In this document: piece after piece, positions 1-9,347 of the stretch
Layout: the number at the start of each line of letters is the position of its first letter
How positions within the stretch are numbered: the stretch's first letter is position 1
Assembly: GCA_900642245.1 (NCBI GenBank)
Contig: CAAAJI010000014.1
Location: 265,716 to 294,474 of the forward strand
Reading direction: 5' to 3'
Origin: Fragilaria radians
Lineage: Eukaryota > Bacillariophyta > Fragilariophyceae > Fragilariales > Fragilariaceae
DNA: 28,759 nt
Notes under the pieces: generated by a model
Databases searched by the model: none
The model's input: only the letters and a program-made list of their open reading frames with translations
Told to the model about the DNA's origin: nothing
Position numbers and translations under genes: made by a program

Positions 1-1559
1 CGAGTCCCACGTTCCGAAAGATATTTTTGGAACTATAACTATTATTCCGTTTTATTCGTTATAGATACTCTTTGTCGCTAATTTGACAGTTGCTTTTATC
101 AAGGATATCTAAAATTCGCTAAACAAGATCATTGGTTATTAAATCTTTGGTATTTTAGAGAAGTTAAGATATATGTTAGATTATCTTTGGCACATCTTAA
201 CGGTTTGGAAAAGAGTTCGCAACGGTAATAATAGCAATCCTTTTATCGCTAAGATAGACAATAGTAAATTAAATTATAGGCTCACAATTTACACAAAATA
301 ATAATTTATAGCTTAATTTTATTTTAGAACAACTTTATCTTTCCATGATAGTAATAAGTTATTGATCATCTCTATGAACTTCGTAATGTTAAAAACATGA
401 GACAAGTATCTACTTTGGACTTTTATTAGGTTGAAAATTCGTTTTTGCACCAAGATCTACGTGTCACTTTGTTTCCAGGATTCTAATTTAAAAAGTATTA
501 TGTTTTGGAAAGTGTGAGCATGTCTTGGCATTGTAGTTGATTTGTCAGCACTTGGTCCTTCTGATTCTGGAATAATCTTGTTGTAAGGATTCAATTAATA
601 TTGAATGTACTTGTTCTTCTGCTTCCAAAGTAGCTTTTATTGACTTGATTCGCTTCTCCAACAAGAAAGATTGCATTTTCCCATTTAATTGCTAAACCTG
701 CGTTGAGGTCACACGTATAAATGTACACTTTCCAGAATATATCAAACGCTTTGTAGCGTGATTTTTTGGGGATACAAATGTTGTTGCATCGCTGCCATCA
801 ACTGAGACTACTGCCATGTCCTAAAACAGCATTGATCAGTGGAATATGAAGGTGAATTAGGTCTTTTATCTTGCCAATTGAGTATCTTGAGGGATTGCCT
901 CAATTAGGCTTTGTGGTCTCCAAGGTGGACTTTGTATGGATACGTTGACGTAGGCTCTCTCCAGTTTATTAAAGTTCGTTGAGCCATTTACCATTGGGAA
1001 TTTCCAAAACATCTTTTTTGATTGAACACTTTATTCATTACCTCTCTTATATAGCTTTCTGGAGTCCCAGGTTGTAATGGAATCATTAAATTGTTCCCAG
1101 TTGAGGAAAATCTTAAGCTCTGGAGCAGTTAAGAGACGACCGTGTGGGAGAAAAGTTGCCCAGGTTGAGATTAGTCAAGCTTCCAATTAGTGGTCTCAAC
1201 TTGAGGTACTGATATTTGGTTAATCTGCGCCAAAATTGTCTCAAGCATCAACTGAAATATTCCCATGTAGTTGAGCGTTTCTCTAACTCCTTCTGGTACA
1301 GTTTGGCTTAGACTTTCAATTGGCTAATCTTATTTGGTACATGAGTTTGAACGGGAGGTTATGATAATTCCGATGGCGTTGTTTTGGCGTTCGGTGCAGT
1401 AACTTCACTAGTTTGTTTTCTGAGTTCATTCTCTTCAATCGCAAAGCGCAGTATTGAGGGAACGCTGTGAGATGTGTACAAACCAGAAAACGTTGTCTCT
1501 TGCAAGGTAAGCCATTTCTGGTGGAGTATCAAATAGTTCAGTGTTGCCGGGGTCTAGGA

Positions 1560-2720
1560 CTTGGCACCTCTGTTGGAGGTTTGCTCTTACAAAGTATTTT
1601 GAACTATCAAAGAGTTTCTTAGAGATGAGGACTATAGCTGAGACTTGACCCCTGCATGATGTATTTTATTGTAGGAGCATATACACTCTTATACAGGACT
1701 TCATACTCCTTGGCACCAAGATTATCTTGATGTATGATGCCTTGAAGTCTATTGCATACCTCTCGTAGCTGTGTGATTTACGTTTGTCCTGGTTCCTTGG
1801 GGATATCAAATGCCCAAGAGACTTGTGAAAACCAGAGATGCTGATACTCTTGACAATCAATACTTTTGTTATCCCTCTGTGATGTGGTTAAACGATAAAC
1901 ATTCATTTCACGCTTTCCCCATCCAGAGAATTCTCAATCCATTGCATAACATGTGCGATTTTTCCGTGGCTATCTTTGCTCCGCTATCTTCCAGAATATC
2001 TTCCATCTATTGTAATGACTCATCATAGATGTGATCATGCCTATGCACTCGTTGGACTTTGAATTTTGATGTATGTTTAGGTCATACACCTGTGCTGTGC
2101 TAATCACATTTCAGGTTTTGGCATTCTGCGTAGGAGCATTTACATCGTCTCCATCTTGTCATACTTCTTCCGTGACACTGAATTTACAAAGACAAAGGTA
2201 TCAATTAAATATACCTATTTGTTTCTTAAAGATTTCAGGATATATGACCAACTACTGTATGTCATTTAGGACATAGTTAATGTCTAGCAATGCCTCGTAG
2301 TGTTGAAGTTGCACTCCAGACGGCGAGGTAAACGTAGGCTCTTTCCAATGTTTGAATTTATTTATCTATTCGTCTGGAGTAATTTCCAAGTCATCATTTC
2401 AAACTGAAATTCCGTTAATAGCTTCTCTTATCCTCCATTTAGTTGAAGAAGGATCTAGCATCAAATCATTGAATTGGTATTTATTTTTAACGTTTTGAAC
2501 TTCTGGTGTTCATAAGGTACATCCATGTGCTTGTTAAAATATTTAAGATTGTGGTCCCTGAACTGTAGCGCGATTTCATCTGGTTCAGGGATATCTTTGG
2601 CTGTATCTACTATTGACAACAACATCCTTTTCTCCTTCATGTGCCTTATCTGGGTCTTGACTTTAGCCCGCTTTCTTTTGGAAAGTGCATCGTCTAGTAG
2701 CTCTTCTATCTTTTAATTGT
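1560..2720 (-). pseudogene. Reverse transcriptase fragments of the LINE-like element
   Basis: Three blocks are readable on the minus strand in different frames. At 2460-2716 there is a connector with the piece EIALQFRDHNLKYFNKHMD. At 2286-2385 there is the fingers-type motif WKEPTFTSPSGVQLQHYEAL, with an in-frame stop just before it. At 1700-1850 there is a thumb-type piece containing FHKSLGHLISP, followed in another frame by residues resembling the usual Y-x-S-V/I-Y-x-P stretch (KSVYAPTIKY). Between fingers and thumb there are only about 450-500 nt where intact members have far more, so most of the palm is missing. A GDDVNAPTQ piece near 2120 could be the remains of the catalytic DD motif, but this is uncertain. 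Not functional. Confidence 0.7.
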
Positions 2721-2980
2721 TTAAGCCGTGTATTGCTCTGATTCTTCAAAATATCATAGATATCTTTGCTTGTCTCGAAATCTCTTTCCTGCTTGATTTC
2801 AACTCAGTAAAGTCACCTTGTTGTTTTGCTACATTGTAACAATTACTAGGTATTAGACTTCACCTTTCTTCTTGGTGTGATTGCTCTCTCAGCTTGTCAG
2901 CCTATTGTCTATTTTGTGGATCTCCTCAAGTATTTGCTGCCGTGATTTTCTAGTTGCAGTTGATCTATTTTTTTTATAAC

Positions 2981-3393
2981 CTATACCTTTCTTTGAATTT
3001 TGTAGTGCTTACACAATTTAAATTTTTGTTCGATATATACTCGTGAATTCTTCAGATCTTTGTTAAAGATGTCCCGGCCATTGTCTCTATTCAAAGAATT
3101 AGAAATATAGTTGTATGATACGTGAAGTAATTGCCTAGATATCCCCTGAACACTTTGTGACGTTACATCTGTATTGAAGCCTCCCGCTAGGACTATTTCC
3201 ATCTGACAAGTTTGTAGACGTTTTTTGGCGGCAATGAGGCTTTGTAAAAATACCTTTCCAGGTGAGATGCTCCTGCCTTCTTCATGTCATATTGCTGCTT
3301 GCTGCGAAAAAATGGATGTCGGTCTATGGTATCTATTGTCAACTGATTAGTAAACTGATAAACTCTAATCATTAGCCCTATAATCCTATACAT
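2981..3393 (-). pseudogene. Endonuclease (EEP-type) fragment of the LINE-like element
   Basis: Two overlapping minus-strand frames together resemble a LINE apurinic-type endonuclease. The first, from 3393, has IRVYQF, then KQQYDMKKAG, matching the region where family members have a YRVCQ-type strand and a QQY...L...G helix. The second, from 3202, begins MEIVLAGGFNTDVTS, matching the catalytic GDFN strand of the EEP fold (consensus ILxGDFNxD), but with the active-site Asp changed to Gly. The shift between frames and the Asp loss both indicate decay. It lies upstream, in element orientation, of the reverse transcriptase pieces, as expected. Confidence 0.65.
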
Positions 3394-4639
3394 ACATCCA
3401 GCTCATCGTTCCATGTAATCTCGTATTCTATTTTTAAACCTCTGTCCTGCGATACAGAATGCGCCTCCAGGATTCTTATGAGATAACAATTGTTTTTTGA
3501 CATTTGTGCTCTTGTGCGCGGATTTTTTAATCTTTGTTTGATTTTGTATGAAAATCATGGTGTTTTATGTCTTGTCAGACCTATACTGTGGCATATTTGA
3601 CAAGGATGAATTTTGTTTACTGACTTGCTAACAATTCAGCATGACTTGAAATCCTTCAATTTTGAATTTTTTTTTCAAGCTTGCATTTGTATGACTATAT
3701 TCCTGCTTTGAGTGATACTATGTCTTCAAGTGTTTTATCATTGATGACTGAATGGCAAAGACCGGACGGTGCCGTTACCGCAGTAATTTGGGAAGTCTTC
3801 TCTACTTCAATCTTATCAATAGTTTTTCTTAAGGAAGTCTAGCACTTGCTTATCTTATCTTAAGACTCCTTCTTTGATAATCCCACGGAACTGGTGGATA
3901 ACAACAGCATTTCCTGTTTTCATGTTTTTTCTTCCTCCAAACACCTTGATGCTCGCAGTTCTGGTAGAAAGCTGCTTTTGTTAGAGCTGCAACTGCAAAT
4001 TTTTTACGAGCTTCTCCTTGCTTATTAAGGACTCTAGCATCAACGTTGTTGGACAACAGAATGGTTGGTAGAAAGATATTATGGAGCATGTGGCGTTCCC
4101 CTCTTTGATGCTGAGGATTAGTCAGCCTATTCTGGATTCCAGGTCAATCTTTTGACACTTAGAAGGAAATAATTTGGAGGGATCTTCATAGACGACTCAT
4201 CATCCATCTTGCACAGGGTGCTTGTCATCTTGAATCAGTAAAACGGCCAACAGACAGACTCAAAAGTGAAGCCCACCTGCTTCAGAAATTGTGTGTATCC
4301 TGAGCATCAGATAATTACCTGGAATATATGGATTTTGGCGTGGTTGATAACTGCTTCACAAAATCATTCACAAACGACGCAGGAAACACATCAATGAAAC
4401 CATAATGAGCATCATGGATATTGACATTGACAATCTTGACAATTAAACACTTGACTTTGTTTCTTTCAATCCGTCGCACTTACACAACACTCAAATGTAT
4501 AACATAGAGAGGATTTATGGTATTGTCTTTTCTTTGAATAGGACGCCTCACATTTATACATTTAATTTGTAAAAAAATAAATTGTATACATATAATCAGT
4601 TCCTGTTACTACACTCTATTTTTTCATTTCATTGCTTCT
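3394..4639 (-). other. Protein-like but unassigned stretch inside the LINE-like element
   Basis: Only short broken frames are seen. A 79-codon minus-strand frame at 3850-4089 contains a Lys/Ala-rich helix (ARKKFAVAALTKAAF) and several Cys residues, and frames near 4100-4280 and 4370-4450 look protein-like on the same strand. They sit between the ORF1-like part and the endonuclease and probably belong to the end of ORF1. Nothing else is recognisable. Confidence 0.3.
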
Positions 4640-5166
4640 TTGCTTGACAACCACATTGAGTTTATCAATCTCACCTCCCCGTCCCAGCTAATCTCTATAT
4701 TCTTTATCTCAATCTCTGGAACTGATACCTCTGGAACCGGAACTTGAGGAGTGAGCTTGATATTCAATACCAAATCGAGATAAAAAGCAGCCATTTATGT
4801 TTTCCAGCTCTCTCATTCCTTTGTGATAAGTTCATAAAATTCTTATGTTCTTGAAGACTCAGGGCAAATTGCTTCATCATGGGGTTGGTACATTGCTTAT
4901 CCTTGGACTCCTGAAAATTCTTGAAAATCTGCTTTGTCAAGTTGAGTATTTTATCAAGCTTACTAGATTCTTGAAGCAACTCTCCAATAGATGCATCTTT
5001 GTACAAATACATGCTTGTGATTCAACAATATCTTGAATGACTTGGCCTTTTGGTGCCATGAGGACAAAAAAGACCAGAATTGGGAGCTTGTTAAAAGGAT
5101 TTGTCTGCTGAACTACTTTATCAACACTAGGAGAAGATTTCTTGACTATGTTTTCAGGTTTATGTT
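4640..5166 (-). pseudogene. ORF1-like / gag-like coiled-coil region of the LINE-like element
   Basis: The minus strand from about 5060 starts MAPKGQVIQDIVESQ and runs, with one frame change near 4985, into a Lys/Glu/Gln/Leu-rich stretch predicted to be helical, including SSKLDKILNLTKQIFKNF. After a further break it continues near 4730-4660 with a VPEIEIKNIEISW piece. This composition, and its position upstream of the endonuclease, fit an ORF1 (nucleic-acid-binding, coiled-coil) protein of the same element. No zinc knuckle or RRM was recognised, so the call rests on position and composition. It could instead be an unrelated decayed gene. Confidence 0.4.
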
Positions 5167-5215
5167 TTGAAAGCTGGAATGAAAAAGAAACAAAGGGAGT
5201 GAAAAATATTGTCAT

Positions 5216-5806
5216 TAACTTTTAAAAAAATCACAAATACAGTCATGGCTAAACGAACTAGTAGAGCAAATATAGCACATTTCCCTAGATGTATACTAAA
5301 TAAAGTATTTCGCCTCCCTTTTTTAAGATATTTTTCTTACTGCGTTGACAACCAATTTCAACATTTGAAATCACTTATTTTGGATGTATCATGTAGTTCC
5401 TGTAGCCTTTTTATTGAATCCATTTGTCAATTATCATTGTTGCGTATCATTCTGTAGTATTTTTTACAATTCATGACAAAGTTCGACCCCTAGCTTCCCA
5501 ACATTGCAGACAAAATTGTATTTCCTAACTTTCACACAATCCACAGTGATCAAGACACATTCTTTCGATTATCACACAATCTAGAGGAAAATTCAAGACC
5601 ATCTAAAGAATAAACATTGCTCTTAAAGTTTATAAGGAAATCATGAAAATAGTGAAATATGAATACAGTCATGAAAGGTTCAGATGTGAATGGGAGTTAT
5701 ATGTCAAGTCCCAAGTTTCTTCCTCACGGAGTACTTAATTATCTTTCACGTCATTTCATCATGCAGCTTGTGGCCGTTCTTTGCATAGAAACTATGCATT
5801 TCTTAC
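5216..5806. other. Intergenic, no recognisable feature
   Basis: AT-rich DNA between the LINE-like remnant and the 3' end of the SNARE gene. I searched the minus strand for a further SNARE exon encoding a transmembrane helix and saw no hydrophobic run. Short open frames on both strands look like chance. Confidence 0.5.
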
Positions 5807-6805
5807 TCACTTTTTGGCAACACCTTTATATCCTACCTGATAAAGTAACTTTTTTATACGACTATTGACATTCACCACTCGCTCATTTTTGTGATCAATC
5901 TTGGCGCTGAAAGTGGTAGAGAGATAACGGCATGTGAGCATTTCGCTTATCTTTCATCCCTTTATTTTCCGACTTACTAATGCTCCTAACTTACTCGAGA
6001 TGGTCCAACATCACATTTTGATGCTTTACTTCTTCATATTGTAACGCAGCGATTTCGGCAAGGTCTTTAATGCCTTCCCCAATTTCGTCAAGTTGTCGAT
6101 CAAAATCAGTATCTCGTTGCTCCAGTTCTTGAATTTGAATACGCTGACCTTTTGTGAGGGAAGCTCCTCCACCTCGACCATTCCAGCTGCTTGAAGCACC
6201 CCATCCTAGGACTGCATCCATTATCAATATCGTGTTCACGATGAAAATTATCTGAGGCACGTGTGTGACACATATTCTCACTAATACGTTTCCTTACCAT
6301 ATTGCTTAATACCGCCATCCGCAAACCCATCGAGCTGAGCCTCACGAATCTTTTCAATCTGTTGGTGTAATTGCTGTACCAACTGTTCTTGCGTTTCCAA
6401 CTCTTCTGCGGTGAACTTAGATCTCTTCTTACGCGCTTCTTTCTTGTAAAATGCATCGATCTCTTTCCATTCATTTGTTGCCTGTCGAATTTCTTCTCGA
6501 GTTTCTGCTCGTAATTTGATCAATTGAGTACGATTGTCACCTCCGTACCCAGCACTTTCTATCTCCTTCACTTCGGAAAGTTTACTATGAATATTTTTCA
6601 CACGTTGAATAATTGAAGACCGAAGTTTTAGAAAACGAGACCCTTTTGTCTGTGCCTTACGACCTGTTCCCATGGTTGCCACATTTTCTGCTTTTGACTT
6701 TTTCTCCTCTTCACTTGTTTTTGGTTTAGCGCCAACGTCTTCCTGCATTGTATACAACTTCGTAAGAATTTCTGTTACCTCATCATCTACTTTGGATGTT
6801 CCCAT
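5807..6805 (-). CDS. Qc-SNARE, SYP7 (SYP71)-like, three exons
   Basis: Membrane-fusion SNARE. The proposed exons are 6805-6298, 6211-5995 and 5906-5807, giving about 274 aa, close to plant SYP71 proteins. Introns are GTAAGG...GATGCAG (86 nt) and GTAAGT...CTTTCAG (88 nt). The start is the Met of MGTSKVDDE; the frame is open further 5' but reads as unrelated hydrophobic residues. Residues 1-170 form the helical N-terminal domain. A linker, GWGASSSWNG, leads to the SNARE motif, starting about RDTDFDRQLDEIGEGIKDL and continuing through EVKHQNVMLDHL, where the Gln is in the position of the zero-layer Gln. The heptad pattern continues across the second splice to KIDHKNERVVNVNSRIKKLL. The family normally has a C-terminal transmembrane helix right after this point; here the frame ends after about ten more residues with Lys-Lys-stop. 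Either the anchor is absent or a last exon was missed. Confidence 0.82.
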
Positions 6806-7297
6806 GGGTATCGGGGCTAATATAATCGATATAGATGCAAGAGGCGTGGTATGTGACTTTGAAAGAAGAGAAGGAAGAATCCAACGTAGGAGGAAAAACG
6901 ACTCAGACGTGACTAAAAACACATGTATGGAACCATGTCATTTTGTCCTAATCGTGATGTCCGGAACGAGAAAAAAATAGTTTTAGATTGATTGACTATT
7001 TTCACCCAATAATTTTTTCATCTTATCAATTACTATCTCTTCCAATTGTCTGACACAAGTTGTTTATTTACGAGGAGTACATACAACCTGTAACAACGGA
7101 AACAATTAAATTATAACCCTCACTTCCGTAAATTGTGAATAGTAAGTGGCAAACAGACATGTACATCATTTACAAAATAGTGAGATGTGCCAACAACAGC
7201 TCCATCTTTTTTCATGCTTTAAATACACAGCTCTCACTCTCATGTTCATTTCAGAGATTTGTAGTACTACGTAGCATAGACAATTTATTTCGAGGGG
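6806..7297. other. Intergenic between SNARE gene and pogo-like element
   Basis: Upstream of the SNARE start. It probably contains that gene's promoter, but I recognise no specific motif. No convincing coding sequence on either strand. Confidence 0.4.
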
Positions 7298-7327
7298 CAG
7301 TATAGTAATCTCTCGCTAAAGTGCACA
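7298..7327 (+). repeat. Left terminal inverted repeat
   Basis: Thirty positions match the reverse complement of 9052-9081 with about five differences. The core AGTAATCTCT is identical in both. Confidence 0.85.
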
Positions 7328-7376
7328 CTTTGAACACATGTTGCAAATTCGCACTAAACAGAGAGTGCGCACTTTT
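7319..7376. repeat. Subterminal GTGCGCAC-like motifs, left side
   Basis: Three related motifs lie just inside the left end: AAAGTGCACACTTT, TTCGCACTAAA and AGTGCGCACTTTTA. Three more TGCGCAC copies occur just inside the right end (9018-9058). Paired clusters inside both ends are typical of transposase-binding sites; that role is inferred. Confidence 0.6.
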
Positions 7377-7415
7377 ATGTTTGTAAGCCAGCTTGTGTGG
7401 CAAGAGGTGCTTTCA

Positions 7416-8926
7416 ATGGATTCTACAAGTAAGCAAGGTTCTGGAAAGCGTCTGAGTGATAGCCAACGTTTAGAAATTGTTACAATGTTACAGTGACCAA
7501 ATCCTCCCAGTAAACGCTATCGCGAGAGAATATGACATTGTTGAGAGTTCTGTTCAAAAACTGTGGAATCAACGTTAATTAATAATCATTCGGACGCAGA
7601 ACATTCCTGAATCATCAATAACTTTTGTATTTCAAATGAGCCAGGCTTGGTTTTCTGAGCATGAAGATCGCCTTTTTCAATAGATTAACACACAATGCGC
7701 CGCCAAAAGCTTAAACTTTCTCCATATTTAGTTATTGCAAAAGCAATTGAGCTTGCTAAAACGCTTGAGATTCCTGCTATTGATTTCAAATCTTCTTGGT
7801 GCTGGCTGACTAAGTTTAGAGCTCAAAAGGGGTTGGGATCGAAACCCAGAATATCATAATAATTAAGTATCCTACATAAAATGTTTATAGCACGGACAAA
7901 ACTGGCTAATTTTATTGTCTTCTGCCATGGTATACTTTGTTAGTGCCAAAGGAAGATGTCTCGACAGTGAGGGGTAAAAAGAAATCAAAAGACCAATTAA
8001 TTTTATTTGTTTGTGCTAATTTTTTGTATGATGATAGGGAAAGCTAAAGCTCCCATACGCATTGCTGGTAAAACCTGGTGCACTCCTTATCACAACCAGA
8101 AAATTCATGGATGGATCAACCCATCTGTCAAATATGGTTTGACACCGTATTTGTCCCTACGGCGAGAAGGCATAAAAACCAACCTGTTCTTCTCCTTCTA
8201 GATAATGCTCCAGGACATTTGAAGGTTTTTGGAAAGATGGGATAAGTGTGGAATTCCCCCTCTAAATTGCACAAGTTGGAAGCAGCCTTGTGATCAAGGA
8301 ATAATTAATGCATTGAAAACAAGGTACAAGTTCCTGTAGCTGCATGATGTACTGTCTTTCTACAAGCTTAACAAAGACACAAAAATGGCTTTAAAGGACA
8401 AGGCAATAAATTTAGAAGGGGATCAGCTGGTGTTAGATTTGGAAATCCCACCCATCTTCTTGATGCAGCAAAATATGTGAAAGAGACTTGAGACAGTATC
8501 TTATCAATATCAATTGAAAATTGCTTTAGTAAGGCAGATATAGCCATTGAATTCCAAGATGAAACTTGCCCAGAGCCAGATATCAAGGAGACTGAACAGG
8601 TTTATGAACTCATAGAAGGTATTGAGGGGCTTTCTGTCAAAGATATTGATGCCTTTGTTCATGCCGATGATCATGACGCGAATGAATTTGTTGAAGCAAT
8701 CAAAGAAGATATTAACAACTTGATGGATGAGCTCCACCGAGTTCAGCTTGATATGAATGAATATGAAGAAATTGACGATGAAGAAGTTGTCAATCTCGAT
8801 GATCCGCCAGTAGTTTGCGATATTGAAGAAGTGTTTGCTAATGCACACTTTCGCCAAAGAGTCGCATCAGGGTTGCGAAAATATGTTATCACTGACTATG
8901 AATATAAAAAGGAAGCAAAATCTTAA
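7416..8926 (+). pseudogene. Pogo/Tigger-like transposase (CENP-B HTH + DDE), inactivated
   Basis: It starts at an ATG (MDSTSKQGSGKRLSDSQRL), giving the first CENP-B-type helix-turn-helix (psq-like), interrupted by a TGA after 26 codons and then a frameshift before AIAREYDIVESSVQKLW. A second DNA-binding block follows, with VIAKAIELAKTL and FKSSWCWLTKFRAQKGL, the CENP-B second HTH. The catalytic region is visible as STDKTG (first Asp), RGKKKSKDQLILFVCANF, then VLLLLDNAPGH (second Asp) and NCTSWKQPCDQGIINALK. The last part (8720-8926) is an intact acidic tail. At least three stops and several frame changes rule out a working enzyme. Confidence 0.85.
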
Positions 8927-9017
8927 AAAATCAATGAGGCCAAAAATTCAATGTGCTATCCGTGATTTTTTTTCAATTAAAAAAAATATAGTTGAACTCG
9001 GAATTTCCCCTTTTGAT

Positions 9018-9058
9018 ATGCGCACTTTACCGTGATGCGCACTTCACAAAATGCGCAC
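9018..9058. repeat. Subterminal TGCGCAC motifs, right side
   Basis: Three spaced copies, ATGCGCACTTTACC, ATGCGCACTTCAC and ATGCGCACCTA, lie between the end of the transposase and the right inverted repeat. They mirror the cluster at the left end. Confidence 0.6.
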
Positions 9059-9081
9059 CTAAGCTAGAGATTACTGTACTG
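9052..9081 (-). repeat. Right terminal inverted repeat
   Basis: Partner of the left repeat at 7298-7327. Followed outward by AATATT, so no TA lies outside the longer version of the repeat, while the shorter version ending at 9076 is flanked by TA. Confidence 0.85.
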
Positions 9082-9147
9082 AATATTTTGTGCAACAATT
9101 TGAAACATTCGTTTCTGGGGTTCGGTCACTCGAAACCTGGATCTCGT

Positions 9148-9181
9148 ATGAAATTTGTTGTTTAGTCGTTTCAAATTTCAT
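9148..9181. repeat. Short perfect inverted repeat upstream of the VASt gene
   Basis: ATGAAATTTG at 9148-9157 is the exact reverse complement of CAAATTTCAT at 9172-9181, with a 14-nt loop. It lies about 170 nt before the proposed start codon. It may be a hairpin or a palindromic binding site, or chance in AT-rich DNA. Confidence 0.35.
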
Positions 9182-9347
9182 TTGCATTTGCCAACGGAAC
9201 TATTGTTTTCAACTTGATTACACATGAAATTTCTTCGATTTGTTTACCCAATCAAATTGTGCACAGAACCCATTGGAAACTCTTGCTATCCTTCTGTTGA
9301 CATCATACGAACATAAGCAGGGGCAATCGAGTTGTCCTTGGACAGCC

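Larger units (their letters stand above)
1..5200 (-). mobile_element. Degenerate LINE-like (non-LTR) retrotransposon, window starts inside it
   Basis: On the minus strand this region carries, in order, an ORF1-like coiled-coil stretch, an endonuclease fragment and reverse transcriptase fragments, the order expected of a two-ORF LINE. All coding parts are broken by stops and frame changes, so the element is dead. The fragments resemble an abundant LINE family of diatom genomes, recognised by a fingers motif of the form WKExTxTSPSGxxLxHY and a thumb motif HKxLGH. The stretch from 1 to about 1560 has only short protein-like pieces on the minus strand and probably contains the 3' part of the second ORF. 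The right boundary near 5200 is inferred from where protein-like sequence fades. No poly-A tail or target-site duplication is visible because the 3' end lies outside the window. Confidence 0.72.
7298..9081 (+). mobile_element. Degenerate pogo/Tigger-like DNA transposon (Tc1/mariner superfamily)
   Basis: About 1.78 kb bounded by inverted repeats and enclosing a broken transposase read on the plus strand. The ends read CAGTATAGTAATCTCTCGCT at 7298 and, on the reverse strand, CAGTACAGTAATCTCTAGCT from 9081. Taking the element as 7303-9076 leaves TA on both sides (7301-7302 and 9077-9078), the target duplication of this superfamily; the extra matching CAG/CTG outside could be part of the repeat or chance. 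Cut-and-paste transposition is expected for intact relatives. This copy is non-autonomous because of several stops and frameshifts. It ends about 270 nt before the next host gene's start. Confidence 0.85.

Noticed and set aside
6106..6474. 122-codon minus-strand frame overlapping the SNARE exons
   Set aside because: It is a shadow frame; both SNARE exons with good splice sites explain the region better.
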